This document shows, piece after piece, positions 53,341 to 63,605 of a stretch of 64,000 nt of DNA. The DNA is taken from assembly GCA_963701385.1 (NCBI GenBank), contig CAVOZW010000021.1, forward strand, positions 1-64,000, read 5' to 3'. Position 1 is the stretch's first letter, and the number at the start of each line of letters is the position of its first letter. This DNA is from B30-G6 sp963701385 (GTDB lineage Bacteria > Desulfobacterota > Desulfobacteria > Desulfobacterales > B30-G6). The notes beneath the pieces were generated by a model. That model searched no databases and was not told the origin of the DNA. It saw nothing but the letters and a program-made list of their open reading frames with translations. Both the position numbers and the translations under genes were made by a program.

Positions 53341-54243
53341 TCAATTTCTATTCTCCGGGACGCCTTCGCTTCTGACTGCCATAAAAATGGCACACATTAT
53401 CATGAGCCCGCCGATGGCTTTGGTTGGGGTCAACGCCTCATGGAACAATAAATAAGCCAGGATTGTGGCACCGACGGGTTCGCCTAAGAAACTCAAGGCA
53501 ACCAAAGTGGTGCTGCAATAGCGTAACGCCCAATTATAACTGCTGTGTCCAATGATTTGTGAAATCAGGGCCATGGCCCATAGGGCCCAAAGGGTTTGGT
53601 TGCTGAAGCCCGAAACCTGAAGGCCCATTCCGAGAACGAGGATCCAGAGAATCAAGGCGGCGCTGCCATAACAGAGTGAAATATAAACCAGGAGAGAAAG
53701 CTTTTGACGTAGTGTTTTACCCAGAATGAGATATCCGGCAGCGCAGAAGCCTCCCACCAAGGCCAACAGGTCACCCCAGAGGGCTGTGCCGCCACTGGCA
53801 AAATCCCCGGAAACAATGATGATACAACCGATAATGCAAAAAAGAATGTTGAATAGGATTATGGGTTTGATTTTTTCGTTAACGAACAATGGTGCAAAAA
53901 TCCCGACCCACAGAGGGCTTGTGTTGACTAGAACGACGCTGTTCGAGATGGCGGTAAATTTGAGAGACGTAATCCAGGCAGCAAAATGCATGGCCAGAAA
54001 AACACCTGCCAGAAAGGCAATTCCAAGATCCCGTGCAGAAAGGACACGCAACTCGGCGCGCGAATGCCAACACATTATTGGTACAAGTATCAGGGCTGCA
54101 AGACCAACACGATAGGCGGCAATTACCAAAGAAGGCGCATCGGCCATGCGCACAAAGACGGCCCCCGTGGAAATAGCCAGTATGCCGACGACCAATATGA
54201 CAGATGGATGCGTCCTGGCACCCTTTTGAATGAAGAAACCCAT
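53341..54243 (-). CDS. EamA/DMT-family transporter
   Basis: About 300-residue membrane protein with ten predicted helices in two EamA repeats: VILVVGILAISTGAVFVRMA through VNTSPLWVGIFAPLFVNEKI, and ALWGDLLALVGGFCAAGYLI through ALSFLGEPVGATILAYLLF. The EPV/NEKI motifs near the ends of each repeat are typical. Members export amino acids or metabolites; the substrate is unknown. The start at 54243 is preferred, since ATG 54282 lies within the amidase gene. It is just downstream of the amidase gene in the same direction. Confidence 0.9.
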   Translation of the reverse strand: MGFFIQKGARTHPSVILVVGILAISTGAVFVRMADAPSLVIAAYRVGLAALILVPIMCWHSRAELRVLSARDLGIAFLAGVFLAMHFAAWITSLKFTAISNSVVLVNTSPLWVGIFAPLFVNEKIKPIILFNILFCIIGCIIIVSGDFASGGTALWGDLLALVGGFCAAGYLILGKTLRQKLSLLVYISLCYGSAALILWILVLGMGLQVSGFSNQTLWALWAMALISQIIGHSSYNWALRYCSTTLVALSFLGEPVGATILAYLLFHEALTPTKAIGGLMIMCAIFMAVRSEGVPENRN

Positions 54244-54244
54244 C

Positions 54245-56290
54245 TTAACCCGACGACCCGCTGGCCTTTGTTTTGGGGGCATTTCTCAGTAATGCGGTCG
54301 GGTTGGTTTCTTTGATATACTCACGGATGCCTCTGACGATGCCTTCGCAGAGTCGGTCCTGGTAGTGGCTATCCGTCAAGCGTTTACACTCGCGTGGATT
54401 GCTGATGAAAGACGTCTCAATTAAAATGGCCGGCATTTGAGCTCCCAGCAATACGTAAAATGGCGCCTGCTTGACGCCTTTGCTTTTTATCTTGCTATAT
54501 GAATTTTTCATGTGCTGAAACAATTCGCTCTGCACATGAGCGGCAAGACGGCTCGATTCGTTAATCTTCGCATTCTGCATGAGGTCCGTCAGAATGGTCT
54601 GCAGGTCACTGATATTTTTTTCCGAAGTCGCATTCTCAAAGGCAGCCACACGAATAGCCTCGTCGTCCGTGGCCAAATTCAGGAAAAAAGTTTCGAGGCC
54701 AAACGCTCTTCGATCTTTAGCTGAATTCGTGTGAATTGAAATAAAAAGGTCTGCATTCTCCGTATTGGCAATAGCGGTTCTTTCCTCCAGCGTCAGGTAT
54801 TTATCCGTTTCTCTTGTCAAGACGACGTCACAGGAAAGCTCTGAACGGATTTTACTGGCCAGTTTTTTGGCCAGTGCGAGAGACACCTTTTTTTCATGGA
54901 CGCCCTTATAATAGCCAGGAGCCCCATAGTCCCGTCCGCCATGTCCGGGATCGATGACAATTCGGCTGACACCGAGGGCGAGTTGTTTGGCAAGTGCACC
55001 CGGCGATATTTTGGGCGAGTCCTGCTGGGCTTCCCCGGTCGTTGCCGGCGGGCCGGCAGCGGTAGCGATTCCCCAAACGTCGATAACGATTCTAAAGGGG
55101 TTGCGTAATGAAAATATTTTATACGTCTTGAATGACTTTATGTCGACAACAACCCGCACTGATTCACTGGTGTACTGACCGGCTCGTACATTGCTGAGCA
55201 GGTTGTCGTTGATCGGTACGACCTTTTCGAAGTCCTCACCGAGACGGCTGTGGTCGAGGTCCACATAAAGACGTTTGGGTTTGTTGATGGACGGGTCCTG
55301 GTTCAAGAGTCGATGCTGGTAGGAGGTTTCCCTGTTGGCATCGATGACGATTCGGGTGTAGCTCGGATTCGACCAATGACGCAGTCCTTGAATCAGGGTA
55401 TGAGACCCCGTGTATTGCGTGTCGTCCTGATCGTCAGCCCTTACGGATGTCTCTGCTTCAGTGATGACCTGCTGGATGGCATCGGCGGTGTCGGTTGGCA
55501 TTGGCTGCCCTGTAATGGCGGCCACTTTTTTTTCGGCCTCATGGGCAAGTGGGCTGCCAGGATATGCGTCAGCGGTCTGTCTCAACAGCGCCAAGGAATT
55601 CGTCTTGTCGGAAGGCTTGAAGGATCGTTTGAAAAGTTCATAGGTTACGACAGCGGAGCGATAGATGGCTTCTGCCGCCAGGGGTCCCTCGGGGTCGGCA
55701 GCATGGGCTGCTTTGTACTTTCGCACGCACGAGAGCCATTGATCGCGATATTTTTGTTTTCGAGTGCTGTTGAGAAGTCTCTGGTAGCTTTTATCGGCTT
55801 CTGCCAGCAATTGAGCCTGGGTGTGGCTTTTTTTTGGAAGGGGCGGCTTGACGCTTCCATTGATGGCGGCGATGAAGGCTTTGGCCTTTGGGTTGTAACG
55901 GCTACTCGGATATCGTTTAATGACGCGTTGAAATGTGTCGAGAGCCTCTGCTTTGTCGGACGCCTTGTATGAGTGCTTGTAGAGTTCGTAATAGAGCTCG
56001 CCGCTTTTATACATACCAGCAGCTGCCCAGGGACCATCCGGGTCTTTTCGGTAGACGTCTTTAAAGAGGTCGATGCATGCAAACCATTTGTCGCGGTACT
56101 TCTGGAGTCTCGGGTTCTTTTTCAGGTTGGCGTATTTTTTATCTGCCTCAAAGTAGGTACTTTTGGCTGTTTTGGCCACGGCAATATCAGATACACAGAA
56201 TCCGACGGCCATGCTGATCAGCAAAAGGGCAATGACTCGCTGCAGGCGGTTCGTTCCCGATATCAGGTGGTTGTTTAAGAAACGTTGCAA
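54245..56290 (-). CDS. N-acetylmuramoyl-L-alanine amidase with AMIN domain
   Basis: 681-residue exported peptidoglycan amidase (AmiC-like) that cuts stem peptides during cell separation. A signal peptide lies at 20-42 (ALLLISMAVGFCVSDIAVA). Two tandem helical repeats of about 105 residues follow (YFEADKKYANLKKNPRLQKY at about 48 and ADKSYQRLLNSTRKQKYRDQ at about 160), TPR/YbgF-like. The AMIN targeting domain is at about 303-400 (HWSNPSYTRIVIDANRE). The zinc amidase starts near 440: IVIDPGHGGRDYGAPG (His), GVHEKKVSLALA (Glu), DLFISIHTNSAKD (His) and ILIETSFISNP (catalytic Glu). All catalytic residues are present. The duplicated N-terminal module is unusual. Confidence 0.92.
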   Translation of the reverse strand: MQRFLNNHLISGTNRLQRVIALLLISMAVGFCVSDIAVAKTAKSTYFEADKKYANLKKNPRLQKYRDKWFACIDLFKDVYRKDPDGPWAAAGMYKSGELYYELYKHSYKASDKAEALDTFQRVIKRYPSSRYNPKAKAFIAAINGSVKPPLPKKSHTQAQLLAEADKSYQRLLNSTRKQKYRDQWLSCVRKYKAAHAADPEGPLAAEAIYRSAVVTYELFKRSFKPSDKTNSLALLRQTADAYPGSPLAHEAEKKVAAITGQPMPTDTADAIQQVITEAETSVRADDQDDTQYTGSHTLIQGLRHWSNPSYTRIVIDANRETSYQHRLLNQDPSINKPKRLYVDLDHSRLGEDFEKVVPINDNLLSNVRAGQYTSESVRVVVDIKSFKTYKIFSLRNPFRIVIDVWGIATAAGPPATTGEAQQDSPKISPGALAKQLALGVSRIVIDPGHGGRDYGAPGYYKGVHEKKVSLALAKKLASKIRSELSCDVVLTRETDKYLTLEERTAIANTENADLFISIHTNSAKDRRAFGLETFFLNLATDDEAIRVAAFENATSEKNISDLQTILTDLMQNAKINESSRLAAHVQSELFQHMKNSYSKIKSKGVKQAPFYVLLGAQMPAILIETSFISNPRECKRLTDSHYQDRLCEGIVRGIREYIKETNPTALLRNAPKTKASGSSG

Positions 56291-56293
56291 GCT

Positions 56294-58955
56294 TTAACTC
56301 CTCTTGGTTGGCACACTTGGGTCAGGCATAAAGGGCCTTGGCTTTATTTTATCCTGTAACGAATGGAGAAAATTGAGTGCATCCAACGGTGTCATTCTAG
56401 CAGTATCAAGATCCTGAATTGCCTGGATGACGACAGTGTCATAACCTTGAAAAAGTTCCAGCTGAACCTGCGACGGCTGACCGCCGCCTGTCAGTCGGCG
56501 CTGGTTTTGAAAGCTGGGAAGCGTAGGGCTTTTGTTTTCAATGTCGGCAAGTATTCGAGTTGCGCGCTGAATCACTGTTTCGGGTATTCCGGCCAGCCTT
56601 GCGACTTGAATACCATAACTCCGGTTTGTTCCACCTGCCACCAGCTTGCGCAGGAAAATGATCTCATCATTCCACTCTTTCACGGTAATATTGAAATTTT
56701 TTACGCGCTCCTTTTGCTTGGACAGCTCTGTCAGCTCGTGGTAGTGAGTGGCGAAAAGCGTTTTAACCCCGGTCCCATTGAGGTCGTGTAAAAACTCGGC
56801 CACCGCCCAGGCGATGCTCAAGCCATCGAAGGTGCTCGTGCCGCGCCCAATTTCATCCATGATCACCAGGCTTTCACTGGACGCATTGTTGAGAATGTTG
56901 GCCGTTTCCTGCATTTCAACCAAAAAGGTGCTCTGGCCTTGTGAAAGATTGTCCAGTGCACCCACCCGTGTAAAAATACGATCCGTCATACTGATGGAAG
57001 CGTTTTTTGCCGGAACAAAAGATCCCATCTGCGCCATCAGGACCGTCAAAGCCACTTGACGGAGAACCGTGGATTTTCCCGCCATATTGGGTCCCGTGAT
57101 AATGAGAACCTGGTTGTGTTGATTATCCATAGACACGCTATTGGGAACGAACCGTTCACCGGCGATCATTTTCTCTACGACGGGATGCCTGCCATCCTCG
57201 ATATACAAGAGACCTTCGGCATTAATATCGGGTCTTGTGTAGTTGTTTTGCAGAGCAATTATGGCCAGTGCAAGCAGGCAGTCCAGACGCGCGATGAATT
57301 CTCCCGCCGCCTGCAAGGCATCATTTTTTTCCATGACCTGCGCTTTGATGGTGTTGAATATTTCAAATTCCAATTCAGCACGTTTGTCTTCGGCACCGAT
57401 GACCTTTTCTTCAAACGTCTTCAACTCTTCAGTGATGAAACGCTCGGCATTCACAAGGGTTTGTTTTCGAATGTAGTGGGCTGGAACGCTTTCCAGGCGC
57501 GTCTTTGGAATTTCCAAATAATAACCAAAAACCTTGTTGTAACGCACCTTCAATGCGTTGATGCCGGTGCGCTCCTTTTCCTGTTTCTCCAGGTTTACCA
57601 GCCAGTTTTTGCCATCACGGGTTATCTGAATGAGCTCATCCAGCTCCGCATCAAAACCTTCACGAATTATACCGCCATCATGGAGTGTGGGCGGTGCATC
57701 TTCCCGAATGGCCTGCTCGACACGCCAGGCAATCGAATTCAAAGACGGCAGATCGAAAGAGCGCTCAAATAGCGGTGACTGGAAATTTGCGAGCAGGCGG
57801 TCGATCTCCGGCAGCGTCCCTAGGGATTGTTTCAAAGAAACCAGGTCCCGGGCATTGGCGTGACCCATGGAGATTTTACTCCTCAGACGTTCGATATCGT
57901 AAACCCGGTTCAGGTGATCGCGTATCTCACATGTGGATTGATATTGATTCCTGGACTCGTCGAGCGCGTCATAGCGGGATATAATTTGGGTTGCATCTTT
58001 TAGGGGATAGCGCATCCACTGTTTCAACATACGACTTCCCATAGCGGTCATGGTCATGTCCACGGTGTTGAGCAAGGTGCCCTTTCGGGTCCCGGAATGC
58101 AGATTTTTCTCAACTTCAAGGTTTTGGTAGGATTGGTCATCGATGAACAGGTAGCTGTCAAGACGGTAAGCGTCGATACGGTGTATGTGTTCCAGTTCCT
58201 GTTTCTGGGTTTCCTGTACATAATATACCAGTGCGCCGGCGGCACGAACACCCTGCCGCATCTCTTCGCAACCGAAGCCTTTTAGAGAAACCGTTCCGAA
58301 AGATTTGAGCAGACGGTTCCTGGCCGGTGTATATTCAAAGGCTTTTGCTTCAAGACTCGTGGGATGTAAATCTTTTACGGCTTCCATGTAGCGGGCAAAG
58401 GTCGGATCATCATCTTCGGATTGCGGAAGAATGATTTCACTCGGAGAAATTCGAAAGGTCTCTTCGAGGACGGTCCCCATGTCGCCGGCTTCCGTCATGC
58501 GAAAAGCACCCGTGGAAATATCGAGATAGGAGAGACCAAAGCGACCGTTTTCAGATATCGCGGAGAGAACATAATTGTTTGATTTTTCGTCTAACAATTC
58601 ATTTTCAAGGATCATTCCCGGTGTGACGACGCGCACGACTTCCCGCTTCACGAGACCTTTTGCGGGAGCTAGGATCCTCGACTTGATCGCATATGGCGAC
58701 TTTGTACCCTTTCTCAATTAAGCGTGCGATGTAGCCTTGGACCGCGCGGTGTGGTACGCCGCACATGGGGATAGGGCTGTCTGCTTTTTTATTTCGCGAT
58801 GTCAACGTGATTTCCAGAAGTCTGGATGCTTTTTCGGCATCCTCAAAGAACATCTCGAAAAAATCTCCCATTCGATAAAAAAGGATCGCATCCGGATATT
58901 CTTCTTTGACCGCCAAATACTGTTGTATCATCGGGGTGGCGCTAGAAGGGGTCAT
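56294..58955 (-). CDS. mutS: DNA mismatch repair protein MutS, one frameshift
   Basis: MutS recognises mismatches and small loops. The first frame (from 58955) has AILFYRMGDFFEMFFEDAEK with the Phe-x-Glu mismatch wedge, IPMCGVPHRA and KVAICDQVEDP. After a switch at about 58660 the second frame runs KGLVKREVVRVVTPGMILEN to the end: clamp and lever domains, ITGPNMAGKSTVLRQVAL (Walker A), SLVIMDEIGRGTSTFDGLSI (Walker B) and FATHYHELTELS. The break needs one base removed, for example from the CCC run after GATCCTAGCT. Joined length is about 886 residues, normal for MutS. If real, the strain would lack mismatch repair; a sequencing indel is equally possible. Confidence 0.92.
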
Positions 58956-59338
58956 GAAACATCAGAATCCTTGGCTTTATCTTGGTTTGCGGTGTCTTCG
59001 GGGTTGGCGGTGGGGGGTGGTTCACCCTTAAGGAGATGGATTTCTACTTTCAGCGCATCCATCTGTTTTTGGTTTGTTTCCAAGGCGGCCGTTAGTTTTT
59101 TTATGATTCTTTTCGATTTAAGGCGCTCAAACAGGGTGATGAAATAGGAAATAATTAGACCTGCAACGAAAAAGATTAGAAAAAGAATGGCGTTTTGAAG
59201 TTCTGGGGTTTGGTATTGGACCAGCAGCAGATTTATCCGGAGACCGTTGGGTTTCATGAAAAAATCCCAGTTTTGATAGCCCAGCAAAGCCAGGAAACAA
59301 ATAAGAATCAACCAGAAAGCAATCTTCGCTTTTTTCAT
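58952..59338 (-). CDS. LapA-domain (DUF1049-like) membrane protein
   Basis: 128-residue inner-membrane protein. Two helices (IAFWLILICFLALLGYQNWDF and NAILFLIFFVAGLIISYFITLF) are followed by a cytoplasmic coiled coil (LKSKRIIKKLTAALETNQKQ, MDALKVEIHLLKGE) and a disordered acidic tail. This is the LapA/YciS pattern; in E. coli LapA works with LapB in lipopolysaccharide assembly control. It overlaps the mutS start by 4 bp. No lapB is in view. Confidence 0.8.
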   Translation of the reverse strand: MKKAKIAFWLILICFLALLGYQNWDFFMKPNGLRINLLLVQYQTPELQNAILFLIFFVAGLIISYFITLFERLKSKRIIKKLTAALETNQKQMDALKVEIHLLKGEPPPTANPEDTANQDKAKDSDVS

Positions 59339-59475
59339 TTCCGTTCTCCCTGTTTGTGTAAGACCGACGTGTTTATGTTACTGCGCCATGGCTTGCCTGA
59401 ATGTCAGCCGTGTGGCAACAGGCTGCAGTGCAATGATCTTTTTGCTTGGGCCCTTGTCTGCTTTATGCGCACAAC

Positions 59476-59973
59476 TTACGCGCCCTGGCCAATATTTTCT
59501 GGAAGCCGGTCAAAGAGCGGCTTCAAATTTTCAAAGGTGGCCTGTATATGTTCCGGTATCACGCGAACATCCGCAAAAACAGTCAGGGCGTTTACATCAC
59601 CGAACCACCTCGGTACGATATGAAAATGAAGATGTTCCTCCACGCCGGCACCTGCCACCCGGCCGAGGTTCAGGCCCACATTGAAACCATCCGGCACCAT
59701 CTGCTGCTTGAGATTATCGATGGCACGCTCGACTGTAAGCAGCAGGTCTCGCATTTCCATAGGGCTTAACAGATCCAGAGATGCGATGTGTCTCACCGGT
59801 GCAACCAGAAGATGACCGTTGATATAAGGATATTTGTTCATGACAACCAGCGTCGTCGATCCTTTGTAGAGCGTTAAACCCTCTTTTTGAACCAGGGCAT
59901 CGCAGAAGATACATGATTCCGATTTGTTACCAAGGATGTATTCCATGCGCCAAGGTGCCCACATCGTCTTCAT
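59476..59973 (-). CDS. HIT family nucleotide hydrolase/transferase
   Basis: 165-residue histidine-triad protein of the branch resembling Ap4A phosphorylase-like HIT enzymes. MWAPWRMEYILGNKSESCIF is the conserved N-terminus with a zinc Cys pair (CIFC), MNKYPYINGHLLVAPVRHIA the second block and VEEHLHFHIVPRWFGD the HxHxHxx catalytic triad. Probably hydrolyses dinucleoside polyphosphates or AMP derivatives. A 137-bp gap separates it from the LapA-type gene. No frameshift. Confidence 0.9.
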   Translation of the reverse strand: MKTMWAPWRMEYILGNKSESCIFCDALVQKEGLTLYKGSTTLVVMNKYPYINGHLLVAPVRHIASLDLLSPMEMRDLLLTVERAIDNLKQQMVPDGFNVGLNLGRVAGAGVEEHLHFHIVPRWFGDVNALTVFADVRVIPEHIQATFENLKPLFDRLPENIGQGA

Positions 59974-60040
59974 TTATTGTCCCACAGCCCCCTATGTGTA
60001 TTTCATTCAGCCTGTTTATTACCTTTTTAACGCTCAAAAC

Positions 60041-60802
60041 TCAACCATTATTTTGTTTAAGCTGCACAACATTGAGATCGCCCCACAGACCTGCCTTGTC
60101 ATTTTTTATGATGACGAGTCCTTTTACTCCTTTGATATTCTTGCCAAAATTTATTGCTGTTTGCACATCCGATTCTTGTTTCACGCGGTTTGCGATGGAC
60201 GTTGCGGCTGCGTCGGCAACAGAGCATGATCGTGAAACCACGCTGACGGCATCGGCGCTGCCAAAACTGAGGGAATGCCCAACGGTACCTGAAGATGTAC
60301 AGACGGCTATGGGGCGATCACAACTGTCTATTGTAAGACCGATGCGCATATTCAATGGTGAGCGAGCGGCAAAGATAGCGATGGTCACCGGCTGATGGGT
60401 TCGAATGAAGATATCGCCGCCATTTTCAATGATGATTTCCGGTGAATGCTTCAGCAAATCATGGCCGACATGTTCTGCAATAGCACCGGCGACAGCGGCC
60501 ATAGGGCCGACGCCGGATCGGGCAGCGGCGTCCAGCATGTCGGCGATGATATCAGGAACCGGTGCCGGAATTTTTAGCGGCACCAGGGACGCTGCAAATT
60601 CAGGGTGCTGCTGGATGAAAGACTCGATGACTCCCCTGTAGAGCAGAACGGATTCCTTGGCCGCGAGGGCTAGATTTTCTGTTGCCTGAATGAGCAAGTC
60701 GGTCTCTTTCACGATGGTTCGGAAAGAAATGAATCGCTCATGACACAGCTGGTTGCGATAGGTGCGTTCCTGGTGCATGGATTGAAAAGAGAATCCTTTC
60801 AA
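60041..60802 (-). CDS. UPF0280 family protein (ApbE-like fold)
   Basis: 253-residue protein of UPF0280, common in methanogens and sulfate reducers and structurally related to ApbE flavin transferases. HERFISFRTIVKETDLLIQA, MLDAAARSGVGPMAAVAGAI, IIENGGDIFIRTHQPV and VCTSSGTVGHSLSFGSADAV are the conserved blocks. The exact biochemical role is not known. It lies 6 bp downstream of the dGTPase gene and forms one operon with the genes up to 63992. Confidence 0.9.
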   Translation of the reverse strand: MKGFSFQSMHQERTYRNQLCHERFISFRTIVKETDLLIQATENLALAAKESVLLYRGVIESFIQQHPEFAASLVPLKIPAPVPDIIADMLDAAARSGVGPMAAVAGAIAEHVGHDLLKHSPEIIIENGGDIFIRTHQPVTIAIFAARSPLNMRIGLTIDSCDRPIAVCTSSGTVGHSLSFGSADAVSVVSRSCSVADAAATSIANRVKQESDVQTAINFGKNIKGVKGLVIIKNDKAGLWGDLNVVQLKQNNG

Positions 60803-60808
60803 ATGGTT

Positions 60809-61987
60809 TTATTTGCTTTCTCTGTTTGATTCCAAGATGTCTGTCTGCATGAGGGGCCGCATCTCTTCGGGGCAGATTCGTAGGAAAAAGCGATCCGTCA
60901 TGCCGGCAATAAAATCCCTGACAATCTCTTCGGGTTTGTGGGAAGCCCGATAGACATTCGACTTGTTTTCGAGGAATGCTGAATAAATGATGGAAGCCCT
61001 GTTGTCTTGCTTCACGTCATCTAAGAATCGCTCAAACAAAAGGTAAAACAACGATTTGATATCTGCGTGATATTTTTTGGTCAAGGGGTTGAGGTAAATT
61101 CTTTCGAGATTGAATCGTTTGAGTGCTTTCAAGGCATGCGAAATCGGCTCGCTGAAGGCAATATGCAGGTGTTCGAAACTGTTTTCAATGACATCGGTCA
61201 CGAGACTGTAAACGATCGTTCCATTGGTGTCTCCCAAGCGCTGGACACAATCAGGCGGCAGGTCGGTCCTGCGGATAATCCCCAGGCGGATGGCGTCTTC
61301 TATATCCCGGCCGATATAGCTGATGGTGTCGGCCATCCTGACAACACAACCTTCCAGGGTCATGGGGGTCAGCGGATATACGGGTGATATCTTTTTATTT
61401 TCGATTTCTTTATCTAATGAATTGAATGTCTTAATAATTGAAGGTTCAAGTAAACGATTATGTATTTCACCATCATGGCAAAGGATTCCGTCCAGGGTTT
61501 GCAGGCACAGATTCCAACCTTTCCCGGAGCGTTCAACCCGGTCGAGAAACTGGACGCTTTGAATGTTGTGCAGAAAATGACCGATGCCATTGGCATGACA
61601 GATATCCGATAGAAAACGTTCACCAGCATGTCCGAACGGTGTATGACCAATATCGTGACCCAGGGAGATGGCTTCGATAAGATCTTCGTTTAATTTTAAA
61701 AAACGGCCAATCGTACGCGCTATTTTCGATACCAGCTGCACGTGCAGCACCCGATGGGTAATGTGGTCATTCTGGATCAGGTAGAAAACCTGCGTTTTGT
61801 CAATATAGCGGGCATAGGCACGCGAATGGAGTATCCTGTCCACGTCCAAGGAAAAGGATTGTCGATAGTCAGAATCAAGCGGCTCCTCCTGTTGGCGCCT
61901 GATCCCCTGCCCGCTTCTCGTTGCCTTGGACGAGAAACGTTGGGATTCAGAATCATTCAGGGCGCGCATGATATTCCTGATTTTCAT
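60809..61987 (-). CDS. dgt: Deoxyguanosinetriphosphate triphosphohydrolase (dGTPase)
   Basis: 392-residue HD-domain triphosphohydrolase that splits dGTP or other dNTPs into nucleoside and tripolyphosphate. DVDRILHSRAYARYIDKTQV is the substrate-loop signature; HRVLHVQLVSKIARTIGR and AISLGHDIGHTPFGHAGERF supply the H...HD ligands; ILCHDGEI and MADTISYIGRDIEDAIRLG complete the metal site (terminal Asp). Length fits the short Dgt subfamily. Its start overlaps the ATP-grasp gene by 4 bp. Confidence 0.92.
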   Translation of the reverse strand: MKIRNIMRALNDSESQRFSSKATRSGQGIRRQQEEPLDSDYRQSFSLDVDRILHSRAYARYIDKTQVFYLIQNDHITHRVLHVQLVSKIARTIGRFLKLNEDLIEAISLGHDIGHTPFGHAGERFLSDICHANGIGHFLHNIQSVQFLDRVERSGKGWNLCLQTLDGILCHDGEIHNRLLEPSIIKTFNSLDKEIENKKISPVYPLTPMTLEGCVVRMADTISYIGRDIEDAIRLGIIRRTDLPPDCVQRLGDTNGTIVYSLVTDVIENSFEHLHIAFSEPISHALKALKRFNLERIYLNPLTKKYHADIKSLFYLLFERFLDDVKQDNRASIIYSAFLENKSNVYRASHKPEEIVRDFIAGMTDRFFLRICPEEMRPLMQTDILESNRESK

Positions 61988-62766
61988 ATGGCTCCTGTTT
62001 CGATCTTATGTGCCATCATATTTGGGTAATCGATGCCTGCTGTCCGAAACCCTTCCTTACCATATTTCATGTTGGCTTCCAGGACAAAAAATTTCCCATC
62101 GTGCGAGCAGATATCGATACCCACATCGTTCCAGTGACATGCTGCCGCAGTATGGCGTGCCAAGGCAAGCGCTTCTTCGGGGACCGGTTCGAGACTGATG
62201 CGGGCGCCTGCGGCCACATTGCTTCTAAATTCTCCCATGGCTGAGATCCGCCAGTAGGCGTGGGCAATTTCCTTGCCGATGACCACCACCCGCATATCCC
62301 GGTCCAGTGGCAGATATTCCTGTATATAGGCCGGGGTTTCAAGGGAGAGGTAACGATGTAAATCGGTTTGATTTTGTATCAGGAACACCCCCCTTCCCAT
62401 GGCAGAGCCCCGGGGTATTTTTGCAATGAAAGGAAATTGAAACCGCTGAACGATCGATGTCTTTTGACGTTTTCCATAATAGACCCTGGTACGGGGATGG
62501 GGGATGCCCAGGAGTTTGAATAGGGCCGTTTGTTTGATTTTATCCTGTGCAAACTGGTAGTTATGGAGGCTGGGAAATGTGTCCTTGCCCATGGCGCTAA
62601 AGAGTTCAACATGAAAGGATGAAGGATAGTAGATTTTCTTTGATTTTCGAATGAGTGTTATTGCCTGGTTTGAATAATCCTCCAGGTTGGGCTTCACGCC
62701 GAGGGTGATTACGTTTTCACAGTGAGTGAGACGGGATTCTAAGGCTATGGGCCGCTTTCCATTCAT
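61984..62766 (-). CDS. ATP-grasp (RimK-like) ligase
   Basis: 260-residue ATP-grasp protein. FQFPFIAKIPRGSAMGRGVF is the ATP-binding loop, PAYIQEYLPLDRDMRVVVIG holds conserved Asp/Arg contacts, and HDGKFFVLEANMKYGKEGF is the metal-binding Glu-x-Asn. Such enzymes join a carboxylate to an amine, as in RimK modification of S6 or glutathione-type ligases. The substrate is unknown. Encoded between the DUF4292 lipoprotein and the dGTPase with near-zero gaps. Confidence 0.85.
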   Translation of the reverse strand: MNGKRPIALESRLTHCENVITLGVKPNLEDYSNQAITLIRKSKKIYYPSSFHVELFSAMGKDTFPSLHNYQFAQDKIKQTALFKLLGIPHPRTRVYYGKRQKTSIVQRFQFPFIAKIPRGSAMGRGVFLIQNQTDLHRYLSLETPAYIQEYLPLDRDMRVVVIGKEIAHAYWRISAMGEFRSNVAAGARISLEPVPEEALALARHTAAACHWNDVGIDICSHDGKFFVLEANMKYGKEGFRTAGIDYPNMMAHKIETGAI

Positions 62767-62769
62767 CGA

Positions 62770-63562
62770 TCATCCTGGCGCTTTGAGAACAAAGACAGAG
62801 GCTGGCAATGTTGCATCCGGCCATATATTGTCTACGTCGATCTGAATTCTCGTCTGCAGGTCGTTCGAAAAAAGCAGGGCATCGGGGAGATGATAGTTCC
62901 CGAAACGACCGCGACTTAAAAATTCAACCCGATAGAGAAGCGTATCCTTTCCCTGAAACAATTCGTATTTCCAGACCGTTTTCATATCTTCGCGAAGATA
63001 GATTTTTGCTGTTCGTTTTCTAAACCATCCCTTTTTCAAAAGGAGAACCGTTTGCTTACCGGAAGGGGTTTTTGCATAGGCCAGGGTGGCGTTTTTCAAT
63101 AAGGGCACGCGGCCCGCCAGTATGCAAAGCAGATCATGGACAGTTATCGGCATTGACATGAGACGGCTGAGATCGGCCTGACGGGTCTGTTTTTGATAGA
63201 AACGGCCTTCTGAATGCAGAGACAGGTAAAGCCGCGTGCCGTCGTAAACAACACTCGAAAAAGGCCTTCCGCCAATGCCCAGTATTTCCAATCGCAGTTT
63301 TTCCGTTTGATATCCGGCCCATACAACCCGCGTGCTTTGCAAGTGCATCCGATTTCCAGATTTTGATCTTGCCAATGCCTTTAAAAGATGTCAACCCGGC
63401 GTTGGTCTGCTGGAGCGTCGCTATCACGGTATGCGGATCAATTTCCACGGCCGAATCAGGTGCCCATGGTTTGGGTTTTATTCGACCGGGTTCTTGGATG
63501 CCGGCACATCCGAAACCAAGGAAAACAACGACACAACATATGGTCAGCAACTGTTTCATCAT
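62770..63562 (-). CDS. DUF4292 (LolB-like) lipoprotein, one frameshift
   Basis: Outer-membrane-type lipoprotein with a LolB/DUF4292-like beta-sheet fold. The first frame has MMKQLLTICCVVVFLGFGC (signal peptide, lipobox FGFGC-like ending in Cys) and TLQQTNAGLTSFKGIGKIKI. The second frame continues SGNRMHLQSTRVVWAGYQTE, SSVVYDGTRLYLSLHSEGRF and a C-terminus with VEFLSRGRFGNYHLPDALLF. One base change near 63365 (IKIWK to SGNRM) joins them into about 264 residues. It may carry lipid or lipoprotein across the periplasm; this is by analogy only. Confidence 0.82.
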
Positions 63563-63605
63563 GCTTTGAGTATTTAACCTAAGCATATGCGGGATATGGC
63601 ACTGG

